From contig JAWZYU010000025.1 in the NCBI GenBank assembly GCA_038380435.1, positions 51,654,691-51,718,690 on the forward strand: a stretch of 64,000 bases of DNA. The letters are read 5' to 3'. Below the pieces are notes generated by a model. The model did not search any database. It saw nothing but the letters and a program-made list of their open reading frames with translations, and had not been told where the DNA came from. The stretch comes from Ryuthela nishihirai. Taxonomy: Eukaryota > Arthropoda > Arachnida > Araneae > Heptathelidae. Position numbers and translations under genes: made by a program. Positions within the stretch are counted from its first letter, which is position 1. The number at the start of each line of letters is the position of its first letter. This document shows, piece by piece, positions 23,880 to 35,057 of this stretch.

Positions 23880-24880
23880 TCGAGAAGAAGATGAATGGAG
23901 TGATGGAGACGAAGACCGAGAATAAAACGGATGGTGTGTCAAGATCAAGAGGAAAATATTATCATCAAGAATGTGTGTGCATAGAGTGAAGGAGGAAGAA
24001 AAACTGGAATATTTAGGAAAAGATGGATGGAGCGAGGAGCAGAGGAATATAAAGGAGAAGATGGAACGGAGCAGGGACAATGCAAAATATATTAATAGAT
24101 GGAAGGAAGCAAAAAGGAGGAAAGGAGATAGAAGGGAATATGGTTAGAGGAAAAGAAGTAAGTGAAGAGAGTATGAATGGAGGGAAAGAATCGAAGTACA
24201 GAGGAAGACAAAAGAGAAGATGGATAGATGGAGAGGAAGAGAAAAATAACACAGGATGGATGGAGTATAGAGGTAGAAAGATGGATAAAAGAAGAGGAAG
24301 AGTCGAGGAAAAGATGATTATGGTGGGAAAGAGGCAGGGAAAAAAGGATGCAAAGAGGGTGATAAGAGGAGAGAAAGTTAGAGGAGAAAGTGTAATGAGA
24401 GTAGGGGAAGAGATAACGCAAAATATATTAATAGATGTAAAGAAGCGAAGACGAGAAAAGAAGATAGAGGGAATATGGATAGAGGGAGAGAAGTAAGCGA
24501 AGAAGATGGGATGAATGGAAGGAAAGAGGCGAGATAGAGAAGAAGACGAAAGAGAAGATAGATAGACAGGATGGATGGAGGGATGGAGGAGGAAAAGAAA
24601 GAAAGATAGAAGGCAGGTGGATAAAGCGAAAGGGACGAGGAAGAGAGGATGTTTGCAGGGATAGGAGCGAAGAGAAAAGGATGAAAATGTGATGATAAGA
24701 GGAGAGAAAGATAGAGGCGAAGATGTATAGAAAGAGAAGAAGATAGTATGGATGGAGGGAAGGAGGAGAGAAAGATATCAACGTTTGAAGGGAAAGAGGC
24801 GAAGAAGCGAAGAAAACAGAAGAAGAGGTAAGGAGTCTGAGAGGGAGACATAGGTGGAAAGAAGGAAGAATAGAATTGGA
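23880..24880. repeat. 1-kb purine-rich tract with an imperfect ~338-bp repeat
   Basis: The plus strand is almost entirely A and G. A block at 24,079 (GCAAAATATATTAATAGATG) recurs at 24,419, and the following text (GGGAATATGG, AAGTAAG, GAATGGA) keeps the same order, giving a period of about 338 bp. The strand bias lowers stop density on the minus strand, so Ser/Pro/Leu/Phe-rich frames of 97-157 residues overlap each other; they are composition artefacts. Confidence 0.75.
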
Positions 24881-25960
24881 AAGGAAAATTAAGTAGAAAT
24901 TAAATAATTGGAATAAAAGAAGTTGTACAAAAGCATTTATAGGAAAGGAGCGAAAATATAGGGAAACTTTGTCTATTCCTGGCCAACCATAGATAAGGAT
25001 GACTATTTAGCAGTGAAACGCAAATATGCTTCCAAATTCTTTCGACAAGACTTTTCATTCTTGTTTAAATGAAAAAAAAAAACTTGCATCTAAATTTAAA
25101 AATTCTGCTTCACCTAGTTAACGAAGTAAAGAAGCAAGAAAAAGTGTTTTCATTCATTTCGTCTTCCGATGCAAATTTCATTTCGCCCGTTCCCGTTTCC
25201 ACTCTTAAAAGGGCAACTCCATTTTTCTTTTCTTTTCCTTCCCAATGTGTACTCTTGTCCTCTGCTGCTCGTGATGACGCTCGTCATTGCAACGAATCCC
25301 TCGCGTCAAAGCCAAGCCGCAGATTCCTTCATTTCGGTCGAAGAGGAGAACGAGACTGCACGGCGACGGTCGGCAGCGGAGCACGCGAGATGACGTCACG
25401 GAGAGAACGCTGTCGCCAAGGGCACCGAAGCTCTATCGATTCCTCCCGGAGGAGGAGGAGGAGAGAGATTCATCCGTTCTAGAGGGTGCTGGCAGCATCA
25501 CTTCGGCCTTAAAAATCTCGAGAAATTCTTCTCAAACAGCATTTGCAAGTTATGTAATCCTTCTTGCTTTTTTTCTTCTTCTTTTCCCAACCTGCATTAA
25601 CGGCCTTTCTCGGAGGAGACATGAAATGCCCTTTCTCTTTCCTCGCTCTTGTAGCGTGTAGATTTTGAATGTGCGAGCCTCAATCACATATGTATGTTGA
25701 ATAATTTTATCATCAGGAAAGGCTTCAAAACAGAAGAAGGATGCCTTTGGTAACGCGCTTTTGCATGCACGGAGCAACGCGTGGGGAGACCGTGAAAATG
25801 GAAGAGAGAAAGAATGCTTATGTCCACGTGTAGTGATGAACTAATGAGTTTTCGAGAAGATAAAAAAGCAACGAATTGAGGGGGGGGGGATGACTCAAAA
25901 TGAGTTCTTACTGACAGAGCCTGATACATCATAGCTTTGAGGATGGTAGATAAGTATAAG
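24881..25960. other. Stretch containing a CpG-rich, CRE-bearing patch
   Basis: Bases 25,240-25,500 are GC- and CpG-rich against AT-rich flanks, with open frames of 137, 124 and 74 residues in overlapping phases and a TGACGTCA palindrome at 25,391-25,398. A (GGA)n run lies at 25,447-25,463. It might be a promoter or 5' exon of a host gene, but no frame has a recognisable domain. Confidence 0.35.
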
Positions 25961-28035
25961 GTTGGGTTATTCAAATTCTGAATTGTTTCGCAAGTAATGG
26001 GCTAAATAGCAGGTCACAAGTACCCCCATGGCATCAGAAAAGGTTAGGAATGGTCCACTGGGACGCTATTAGGAGAGATGGAAGGATGCTGTCGAGGCCA
26101 TGCAATGTGGCCTTTAAAGTGCACAAGGTATGGGCCGCTATTAGGAGAGATGGAAGGATGCTGTCGAGGCCATGCAATGTGGCCTTTAAAGTGCACAAGG
26201 TATGGGCCGCTATTAGAAGAGATGGAAGGATGCTGTCGAGGCCATGCAATGTGGCCTTTAAAGTGCACAAGGTATGGGCCGCTATTAGGTGAGATGGAAG
26301 GATGCTGTCGAGGCCATGCAATGTGGCCTTTAAAGTGCACAAGGTATGGGCCGCTATTAGGAGAGATGGAAGGATGCTGTCGAGGCCATGCAATGTGGCC
26401 TTTAAAGTGCACAAGGTATGGGCCGCTATTAGGAGAGATGGAAGGATGCTGTCGAGGCCATGCAATGTGGCCTTTAAAGTGCACAAGGTATGGGCCGCTA
26501 TTAGGTGAGATGGAAGGAAGCTGTCGAGGCCATGCAATGTGGCCTTTAAAGTGCACAAGGTATGGGCCGCTATTAGGTGAGATGGAAGGATGCTGTCGAG
26601 GCCATGCAATGTGGCCTTTAAAGTGCACAAGGTATGGGCCGCTATTAGGTGAGATGGAAGGATGCTGTCGAGGCCATGCAATGTGGCCTTTAAAGTGCAC
26701 AAGGTATGGGCCGCTATTAGGAGAGATGGAAGGATGCTGTCGAGGCCATGCAATGTGGCCTTTAAAGTGCACAAGGTATGGGCCGCTATTAGGTGAGATG
26801 GAAGGATGCTGTCGAGGCCATGCAATGTGACCCTTAAAGTGCACAAGGTATGGGTCGCTATTAGGAGAGATGGAAGGATGCTGTCGAGGACAGGCAATGT
26901 GGCCCTTAAAGTGCACAAGGTATGGGCCGCTATTAGGAGAGATGGAAGGATGCTGTCGAGGCCATGCAATGTGGCCTTTAAAGTGCACAAGGTATGGGCC
27001 GCTATTAGGAGAGATGGAAGGATGCTGTCGAGGCCATGTAATGTGGCCTTTAAAGTGCACAAGGTATGGGCCGCTATTAGGAGAGATGGAAGGATGCTGT
27101 CGAGGCCATGCAATGTGGCCTTTAAAGTGCACAAGGTATGGGCCGCTATTAGGAGAGATGGAAGGATGCTGTCGAGGCCATGCAATGTGGCCTTTAAAGT
27201 GCACAAGGTATGGGCCGCTATTAGAAGAGATGGAAGGATGCTGTCGAGGCCATGCAATGTGGCCTTTAAAGTGCACAAGGTATGGGCGCTATTAGGAGAG
27301 ATGGAAGGATGCTGTCGAGGCCATGCAATGTGGCCTTTAAAGTGCACAAAGTATGGGCCGCTATTAGGAGAGATGGAAGGATGCTGTCGAGGCCATGCAA
27401 TGTGGCCTTTAAAGTGCACAAGGTATGGGCCGCTATTAGGAGAGATGGGAGGATGCTGTCGAGGCCATGCAATGTGGCCTTTAAAGTGCACAAGGTATGG
27501 GCCGCTATTAGGAGAGATGGGAGGATGCTGTCGAGGCCATGCAATGTGGCCTTTAAAGTGCACAAGGTATGGGCCGCTATTAGGAGAGATGGAAGGATGC
27601 TGTCGAGGCCATGCAATGTGGCCTTTAAAGTGCACAAGGTATGGGCCGCTATTAGGAGAGATGGGAGGATGCTGTCGAGGCCATGCAATGTGGCCTTTAA
27701 AGTGCACAAGGTATGGGCCGCTATTAGGAGAGATGGAAGGATGCTGTCGAGGCCATGCAATGTGGCCTTTAAAGTGCACAAGGTATGGGCCGCTATTAGG
27801 AGAGATGGAAGGATTCTGTCGAGGCCAGGCAATGTGGCCTTTAAAGTGCACAAGGTATGGCCTTTCTACACATTGGACCTGTCTTAAAATTCCACCGGAA
27901 GGACGCCTTCCTAGTTCATCGGTGTTTACTTTCTCATCAAGGACAGGGTGGAGGTTAGAACAGAAAATTCTGAAACTCAGAAACAGTTGGGACTCGAACC
28001 TGGGAACTGAAGATTACGAGCCTGGCGCGCTACCA
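25961..28035 (-). mobile_element. SINE-A inflated by an internal minisatellite
   Basis: Left (plus strand) is a SINE tail and adjoining body (GGTTGGGTTATTC, AATGGGCTAAATAGCAGGTC, GGTCCACTGGGACG). Right is the rest of the body and head (GGGACTCGAACCTGGG, GATTACGAGCCTGGCGCGC). Between them the region corresponding to CTGTTGGGAGACAGATGG to GTGCACAGGGTATGG of a normal copy is replaced by a 1.8-kb array. The outer parts are diverged and show no TSD. Confidence 0.88.
26064..27862. repeat. Minisatellite, 25 units of 72 bp, derived from SINE-A
   Basis: Each unit begins CGCTATTAGGAGAGATGGAA and ends AAGTGCACAAGGTATGGGC. The period is exactly 72 bp except one 71-bp unit near 27,285 (TATGGGCGC). Variants sort by position: AGGTGAG in units 4, 7, 8, 9 and 11, AGAAGAG in units 3 and 17, GATGGGAGG in units 20, 21 and 23. 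Units 11 and 12 and the last carry extra substitutions. Because 72 is divisible by 3, frames stay open through many units on both strands (up to 605 residues); these are not genes. Confidence 0.96.
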
Positions 28036-28179
28036 ATAAGCCAAACGACGACACGGGAGAGAGGAGTAAACTATGAGTTCGAAAATGAATAAAATAACAG
28101 GTATAAGTCTAACGAATAATGGAAAAAATGCATTCCAGTAAAGAAGGTTCCGTAATGCAAAGGAAGGTTCCAGCACATT

Positions 28180-28292
28180 CAGTTGTGCATCAGTTTAGGA
28201 GCCAGATATTCCACGGTTCGAGAGTGAACTGTACCTACGTTGAGATTTATTTTCGCTAAATCCCTATCTTGGCCTCGGGCCACAAAGGGAGT
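28180..28292 (+). mobile_element. Possible SINE-A head fragment, very degraded
   Basis: CACGGTTCGAGAG resembles a B box and ACGTTGAGATTTATTTTCGC matches the head-body junction. It stops at the MITE insertion at 28,293. Confidence 0.5.
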
Positions 28293-28428
28293 ACGGTCGC
28301 TCAAAAAAATATCCGAACACTATGGTTGATTGCAAAATTCAGGAAAAATATCTGGCATTGATTTTTTTTAGAAATTAGTCATCTGGCAACCTTCGTGTCA
28401 CGTGACACGAAGGTTGCCAGATGACTAA
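28293..28428. mobile_element. Palindromic MITE, right end lost
   Basis: The left end CGGTCGCTCAAAAAAATATC and first arm are present through the CACGTGACACGAAGG centre. The second arm stops after GATGACTAATTAG, so the right terminal repeat is missing. Confidence 0.82.
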
Positions 28429-28729
28429 TTAGATGATTAATACATACTCCAAAATGTGCAAAATATTATAACTATATGCATATAATATATACAAAAGTAT
28501 ACTTCCCTGCAGATTGAACCTTCAATGTAGTAGAAAATTACACCACTAACGGAGAGAAGACGAACACTTTTTCGCGGCTTTAAAAAAGATTCCGAAAACC
28601 CTTTTTAATTTGCACAAATAAATCTTACAGTGCAACCAATCCTGAATGAACCAATGAAAAAATTGTAGGCACGTCATTGATGTTGAAAGATGACAACGTG
28701 ATGGGTAAAATGAAAAACGCCTTTAGAGG

Positions 28730-29117
28730 GTTGGGTTGTTTTACCTCTGAGCGGCACTTTTTTGCACACCATGGGCTAAATGGCCAGGTCACATGGACCC
28801 CGAAGGCTCAGAGAAGGTTGGGGGAGGGGACCCACTGGAACAGCTGTTGGGAGACAGATGGTAGCCTCCCGTCAAGGCCATCCAGCGTGTTCTTTAACGT
28901 GCACAGGGTATGTCTCTCCCGCACACGGGACCACGGCTTAACGTCCCATCCGACAGACGGCGGCCTTTCCAAGCCCATCGGTGTCCCCTACTGACCGTGG
29001 GCAAGGCGAGGAATTTTGCGGAGATAAATCTCAACGCTGACCCAGCTGGGACTCGAACCTGGGAACTACAGATTACGAGCCTGGCGCGCTACCGACTGAG
29101 CCACCCCCGCCCCACAA
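28730..29117 (-). mobile_element. SINE-A, full length, little diverged
   Basis: TSD TTTAGAGG at 28,722-28,729 and 29,118-29,125. Both box complements are intact (GGGACTCGAACC, CCGACTGAGCCACC). It is very close to the copies at 60,610 and 61,494, so a recent insertion. Confidence 0.93.
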
Positions 29118-29125
29118 TTTAGAGG

Positions 29126-29499
29126 AATAAAGCATCTATTGTAAGACTAATAATTATATAAATACTAAAGAGCAAAGAACTTTAAACTTGAATGTTACAG
29201 AATTTAAAATATCTCTAGAAAAGTACAATAAAAAGATCTGTATATAGAACAGACAGCGCGCAGACAAGTCAAACATCGTTGTAATTGAATTCAGAGATCA
29301 GACTGCAAGACTAGACAGTCTGGCGCCTTCCACGAGAGAGAAACGGAAGAGAAGGATCGAGCCCTTTCAATTGCGCATAGCTCACAATGTTCAGTGAGGA
29401 CGTTATGAAAATATTGTGAGTTTGTAACAGAGACTTAGATTCAGAAGAAATACTGATTCGCTTAACAGCATATACTCTAGTTATGCTCCAAATAAACCA
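29126..29499. other. Stretch without recognised genes
   Basis: No gene or repeat is supported. Confidence 0.4.
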
Positions 29500-30252
29500 G
29501 CTAGTGTGTAGTCTGCATTTCCTAGGTTCAAGACCCACATGGGTCAGCGTTTAGATTTATCTCCTCTAAATTGTCAACCGACCCTCGGGCAGGAAAGACA
29601 AACCGATGGCTTTAGAAAGGCCGCCGTCCGTCGGATGGGACGTAAAGCCGTGGCCCTGTGTTCATGGAGAGACATACCCATGACATTAGCGAACACACTG
29701 AATGGCCTTAACGGGAGTCTACCATCTATCTCCTAATAGCTGCATACCGGGTCCCCTTCTCCAACTTTCTTAAGTCTTTGAGGTCCTTGTGACCTGGCCA
29801 TTTAGGGACGGGGGTGGCTCTGTCGGTAGCGCGCCAGGCTCGTAATCTGTAGTTCCCAGGTTCGAGTCCCAGCTGGGTCAGCGTTGAGATTTATCTCCGC
29901 AAAATACCCCGCCTTGCCCACGTCAGTAGGGGACACCGATGGGCTTGGGAAGGCCGCCGTCCGTCGGATGGGACGTTAAGCCGTGGCCCCGTGTGTGGGA
30001 GAGCCATACCTGTGCACGTTAAAGATCACGCTGGATGGCCTTGACGGGAGGCTACCATCTGTCTCCCAATAGCTGTTCCAGTGGGTCCCCTCCCCCAACC
30101 TTCTCTGAGCCTTCGGGGTCCTTGTGGCCTGGCCATTTAGCCCATGGTGTGCAAAACAGTGCCGCTCATAGGTAAAACAACCCAACCCAACCTGGCCATT
30201 TAACCCATTATGTGGAAAAAGTGCAGCTCAGAGGTAAAGCAAACTAATCCAT
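29500..30252 (+). mobile_element. Older SINE-A, split by a younger one
   Basis: The left part (29,500-29,804) runs from the head (GTCTGCATTTCCTAGGTTCA) to GACCTGGCCATTTA. The right part (30,190-30,252) resumes with CCTGGCCATTTAACCC and ends at AGAGGTAAAGCAAAC. Divergence is clearly higher than in the inserted copy. Confidence 0.9.
29805..30189 (+). mobile_element. Younger SINE-A nested in the older copy
   Basis: It is complete from GGGACGGGGGTGGCTC to AACAACCCAACCCA. The TSD ACCTGGCCATTTA at 29,792-29,804 and 30,190-30,202 is a piece of the older SINE itself. Confidence 0.94.
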
Positions 30253-30649
30253 TAAAAACACCGCTGGATATCTTTGACAACGTAATAATGCGTGACAATC
30301 CCGGTGCACCGCAGTACTGTGACTGCATATCACCATAAGGGAGTTGCCACAGAAACCACCATCGACTACCCAGGTTCCTATCAGTTTAAGCTTGCCTTAC
30401 ATTTTTCTACCTACAGCGGGAGAAGACCTTTTGTGAAGAGAAAAGCACTGCTTGGGATTTTATAGCCTGCCTGTAGAAGTAATCATTGAGGTGCAGTGAG
30501 AGTGGGATCTTTTAGGAATTTTAGAACAATGGCCTAGGAATATGCCCAATCACTCACTGGATTTTGTCCAAATAAATGCCAAATAATTAAATGATATCTT
30601 TAGAATTTAGAGCTAAAAAGTAAATAGAATTCCTAACTTTTTGCTTGGG
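30253..30649. other. Stretch without recognised genes
   Basis: No gene or repeat is supported. Confidence 0.4.
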
Positions 30650-31505
30650 GAAGCTAACTCGATGGAGAGTCTTCAGGCTGTCCCATCGATAAGTCACACC
30701 TAATAGGGCTGCAGTCCCGTTCAGCATGACCTGCAATTTCTACCTCTCCGCCGGGACACCAACCGGCGACCTCCCCAGCAATACCTTGAGCCGGACTTCG
30801 CTGCAGCCAAGTAGACGACCCACATGACCGGTGACTCCCTTTCCGGCCTGCAGGCCCCCACAAGGCCACTCCATCCCAACTCCATGACACCCCAGACTTC
30901 GCTGGGGCAATAAAGGAGACCACACGACTGGGGACCCATTCCAGTCGGCAGGCCCACAATAAAACCACTCCGTCGGGGCACCAAGACTACCTATGACTTC
31001 GCAGGGGCAGACCAATAAGTCCACTCGACACGGGTCGTGGGTACCGGTCGGCGGACTCTCGACCAGCCCCTCCATCGAGGCCGCAAGGCACGCCAGAAAC
31101 ACAGACGAGCCGGCACCCAGTTTCACAGAGGCACCTTCAAATCCTCCACCATGTATTATGTTATCCTATATTTGGAAGCCTAAAGAGTTACATGGCACTC
31201 TTAATTCGGCTTTTCCATCGATAAGTCCGCTGGCCGGGGTCACCACTCCCTGCCGCGAGCCTTCAACTTCGTCCTCTCCATTGTGAACGGGCCGAAGTCC
31301 CCCAGTGAACAGTATTCCGACCCCGACATCACTGCGACAGCATCGGTAACCACTGGAACGGGCGACCAAACCGCTCCGCAGAAACTCAACACTGCCCCTC
31401 AACCAGGGCTGCAGCTCTTAGTTTCTCAGGGGCATCCCGTAAGCAGAATTATCCATCCGGTCACGGGTTAGTTGAATGCCCCTCCACCAGAGACTACAAG
31501 ACATC
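30650..31505. repeat. GC-rich island with ~100-bp imperfect tandem repeats
   Basis: The composition changes sharply at both sides. GACTTCGC starts recur at 30,794, 30,894 and 30,995, with similar following text (GACGACC or ACGACTGGGGACCC, CGGCAGGCCCACA, CCACTCC), so there are three units of about 100 bp. CCATCGATAAGTC occurs at 30,683 and again at 31,215. Frames of 87-128 residues exist on both strands without domains. It may be part of an unclassified transposon or satellite. Confidence 0.6.
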
Positions 31506-31509
31506 GTGC

Positions 31510-31869
31510 AGGGGCGGGGGTGGCTCAGTCGGTAGCGCGCCAGGCTCGTAATCTGTAGTTCCCAGGTTCGAGTCCCAGCTGGGTCAGCGTTGAGATTTAT
31601 CTCCGCAAAATTCCCCGCCCTGCCCACGGTCAGTAGGGGACACCGATGGGCTTGGAAAGGCCGTGGCCCCCTGTGCGGGAGAGCCATACCCTGTGCACGT
31701 TAAAGAACACGCTGGATGGCCTTGACGGGAAGCTACCATCTGTCTCCCAACAGCTGTTCTAGTGGGTCCCCTCCCCCAACCTCCTCTGAGCCTTCGGGGT
31801 CCATGTGACCTGGCCATTTAGCCCATGGTGTGCAAAAAAGTGCCGCTCAGAGGTAAAACAACAACAACA
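31510..31869 (+). mobile_element. SINE-A with a ~37-bp internal deletion
   Basis: Head and tail are intact, but GGAAAGGCC is followed directly by GTGGCCCC, removing the CCGTCCGTCGGATGGGACGT block. The tail ends in AACAACAACAG instead of CCCAA repeats. Confidence 0.9.
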
Positions 31870-31870
31870 G

Positions 31871-31938
31871 CCATTTATCGTTTAGCCCATTGTGTGCAAA
31901 ACATTTCCACTCAGAGGTAAAACAAACCAACCCACTCC
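31871..31938 (+). mobile_element. SINE-A tail fragment
   Basis: GTTTAGCCCATTGTGTGCAA through CAGAGGTAAAACAAACCAAC matches only the 3' end of the family. It directly follows the preceding copy, in the same orientation. Confidence 0.75.
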
Positions 31939-31939
31939 A

Positions 31940-32405
31940 ACAAAAAATTCTTCTGAAAGACGTCTGATTCATTTTCCAAATTTGAGTACGCCTATCCCTG
32001 TGGGTACATTTAAGGTACAAGAAAAGTACGCGAGAAAATTTAAATAAAGTTAGACAAAATGAATTAACAATTTTTTTTTATTAATTTTTCCAGTTACAAT
32101 TATTTCAGAATTTATTTCAAACCATGTCGATTCTACACGGGAAACAAAACATTCTTCATCTAAAGCCATTTAATGCAGAAAGATTCTGCTGAGGAGTGGT
32201 CAACTTCACAGGGTCCCAATGCTGACCATTCATATCTACTGGACTGGTTTCAGAGGGAAAAGTAAACAGTCTGGTTGGATCTTCGTAGCCCATGGCTGCA
32301 TGAGGATTTTGTATGTATGTATGTATGTATGTATGTATGAAATATTTTCTAATCTGGTAGTTCTGTGGGATGAGAAACAGGATGTCCGAAAACATAATCG
32401 TGGGG
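31940..32405. other. Stretch with a TATG microsatellite
   Basis: (TATG)n lies at about 32,311-32,340. No gene is supported. Confidence 0.45.
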
Positions 32406-32411
32406 ATTCGG

Positions 32412-32796
32412 TTGGGTTGTTTTACCTCTGAGCGGCACTTTTTTGCACAGCATGGGCTAAATGGCCAGGTCACATGGACCCCGAAGGCTCAGAGAAGGTT
32501 GGGGAAGGGGACCCACTGGAACAGCTGTTGGGAGACAGATGGTAGCCTCCCGTCAAGGCCATCCAACGTGTTCTTTAACGTGCACAGGGTATGGCTATCC
32601 CGCACACGGACCAGGGCTTAACGTCCCATCCGACGGACGACGGCCTTTCGAAGCCCATCGGTGTCCCCTACTGACCGTGGGCAGGGCGGGGAATTTTGCG
32701 GAGATAAATCTCAACGCTGACCCAGCTGGGACTCGAACCTGGGAACTACAGATTACGAGCCTGGCGCGCTACCGACTGAGCCACCCTCGCCCCTGG
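32412..32796 (-). mobile_element. SINE-A, full length
   Basis: Both box complements are intact. An imperfect TSD (GGGGATTCGG on the left, GGAAATTCGG on the right) flanks the copy. Confidence 0.92.
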
Positions 32797-32804
32797 AAAT
32801 TCGG

Positions 32805-33783
32805 AAATCGACGTTTTCAATTATAAATTTGATTATTAGAAAGCAAACAGGAAGTACGAAATCATGTCATATCTTATACAACAACATTCTGTTTCCATAA
32901 GCCACCTAATGGCATTCTAGAAAGAGAACAATCATAAAATCTATCAACTATTGCTAATATTAGAAGGTTGGAATCCCGAAGTGACTGCCATCATGTTGAT
33001 AACTTCTTCTATAGGCAAATAACTGTAACAAACCAATATCGTATTTTATAATAATCTGTAGCAAACCAATATCAAAATTTTAAATATAAGCAGAGTTTTG
33101 AAAAAAAGACTGCAGCGGGAAAAAAGTTGAACGAATTTTCTTTTCATTTGTAGTTTGTTTCATTATTGCATTCTTTAATTTTTGTTGTTTGTTGACAACT
33201 TAATTACACAGACTTAATTGACAGGTTGTGACGTCAAATTATAGAAGAAAAACATTCTGTGTTGCGCATGAACTGTTAGGTATAAAAGTAAAATCAGGAG
33301 CAAACGGCACACATATTTATTTTTTTTTTCCAGAAATAAAAAATCATTGGGGTATGGTCGAAGGAAATAAGATCTTTTTTTTCTTTCGAAAGGTTGGAGA
33401 CTTTTATTTAAACTTTAGCCTGAAACATATTATATTTTTATTTCCAAGAAGATATTAATGTAACTAGTTTTAATCCATCCGGTCAGAACTAGAATAATAA
33501 TTTATAAGAAAGTAACATATATATTATTTTTAAATATTAAATATCAATTTTAAAATTATTATGGAATTTAATAAACCTATTAACTGGTTTAGTATTAAAA
33601 TGCGAAATAAAACATTCTTAATGTTGCGGTTTTTTTTTAAACTCATCAGTAATACCAGCAACGAGGTGTTCCAATGTAATAAACAGAGCTGACCATCTAG
33701 GTAGTCAAGCGATCTCAAAATTGAATGAAGTCTCAAATATTCACGACTCTAAACAGCTTTGATTTAATGACTACAAATTAGTA
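32805..33783. other. AT-rich stretch with a dispersed-repeat fragment
   Basis: Bases about 33,640-33,750 (CAACGAGGTGTTCCAATGTAA, GCTGACCATCTAGG) are a diverged third copy of part of the duplicated unit at 35,985-37,005. No gene is supported. Confidence 0.5.
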
Positions 33784-34285
33784 CAGTCGCTAAAAAAGTA
33801 TCCGAACACTATGGTCTATTACAGAATTCGGAAAAAATATCTGGAGCGTGTACAGCAACTGTACACGCTCCAGTTACCGTTCACAGCAAACTGGAGCGTG
33901 TGCAGTAACTTCACACGCTCAATATTTCCGTGAGTGAGCCCACACAATCCAGGTCTTTGTGCGCTCACACGATCCAATGTGCTGTAAACATTAACCGCAA
34001 CCGCTCCAGTTTGGAGCGTGTGCAGCTACTGCACACGCTCCATATTCATTGCATTATATATTCATGCGCATTATATATATTAAAAAGTATCCGAACACTA
34101 TGGTCGATTACAGAATTCAAAAAAAATATCTGGCAACAATTTTTTTAGAAATTTGTGATCTGACAACCTTCGTGTCACGTGACACGAAGGTTGCCAGATC
34201 GCTAATTTCTAAAAAACTCGTTGCCAGATATTTTTTCTGAATTCTGTAATCGACCATAGTGTTCGGATACTTTTTTGAGCGACTG
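33784..34285. mobile_element. Composite palindromic MITE, about 500 bp
   Basis: TA-flanked ends (CAGTCGCTAAAAAAGTATCC and complement). The left half is rich in the GAGCGTGTACAGCAACTGTA hairpin module; a second partial end starts at 34,081 (TAAAAAGTATCCGAACAC); and the right half is the standard CACGTG-centred palindrome. It has the same architecture as 13,852-14,741 but is shorter. Confidence 0.85.
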
Positions 34286-34642
34286 TACCTCGTTTACAAA
34301 AAACAAACTATCGCTTGCATCTTGTCGTCGTATGTAAATATTTAACGATTTTATTTCGAAAGGAAAATGAAACTTTCTTTTTGGGTTTGGTAAGTGCTGA
34401 TAAAATATTAGAATATCTATTTTTCCGAATCTGTAAATTGGGCGGTTTACACTGAGAGACGCGCTAACTTTTTGGTGCGAGTGAAAATGTAAATATTTTA
34501 GTTTTAATAGATAAACGAAAGCATTTTCCCTTTGTGGCGGAACTAATAATATACTACCGTTTGAATTTTCCGAATCATCCATTAGTTTGAATATCCATCG
34601 TTAGGCGGAAAATGAAAAATTTCGTTCTCTTTGAAAACGAGT
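34286..34642. other. Stretch without recognised genes
   Basis: A 126-residue minus frame (34,582-34,202) begins in unique DNA and ends in the MITE; it has no motif and is probably incidental. Confidence 0.35.
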
Positions 34643-34654
34643 TTTGCGTATCAG

Positions 34655-35045
34655 TTGGGTTGGGTTGTTTTACCTCTGCGCGGCACTTTTTTGCACACCA
34701 TGGGCTAAATGGCCAGGTCACATGGGCCCCGAAGGCTCAGAGAAGGTTGGGGGAGGGGACCCACTGGAACAGCTGTTGGAGACAGATGGTAGCCTCCCGT
34801 CAAGGCCATCCAGCGTGTTCTTTAACGTGCACAGGGTATGGCTCTCTCCCGCACACGGCGCCACGGCTTAACGTCCCATCCGACGGACGGCGGCCTTTCC
34901 ATGCCCATCGGTGTCCCCTACTGACCGTGGGCAGGGCGGGGGAATTTTGCGGAGATAAACTCAACGCTGACCCAGCTGGGACTCGAACCTGGGAACTACA
35001 GATTACGAGCCTGGCGCGCTACCGACTGAGCCCCCCCCCGCCCCC
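34655..35045 (-). mobile_element. SINE-A, full length
   Basis: TSD TTTGCGTATCAG exact at 34,643-34,654 and 35,046-35,057. Small indels (one base lost near 34,780, two gained near 34,845) break all frames. Confidence 0.93.
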
Positions 35046-35057
35046 TTTGCGTATCAG

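Noticed and set aside
24013..24851. Ser/Pro/Leu/Phe-rich minus-strand frames of 79-157 residues
   Set aside because: They overlap in different phases on the pyrimidine strand of a purine-rich tract with few stop codons; no domain or start context.
26064..27862. CRISPR-like array
   Set aside because: Units are contiguous without unique spacers, and the surroundings are eukaryotic transposons.
26034..28092. Long open frames (up to 605 residues, both strands) over the 72-bp array
   Set aside because: The period is a multiple of three, so any frame free of stops in one unit stays open; frames exist on both strands and in several phases. They reflect the repeat, not coding.
30654..31402. Frames of 78-128 residues in the GC-rich island
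   Set aside because: They are open on both strands in overlapping phases because of GC-rich repeats; no motif supports any of them.
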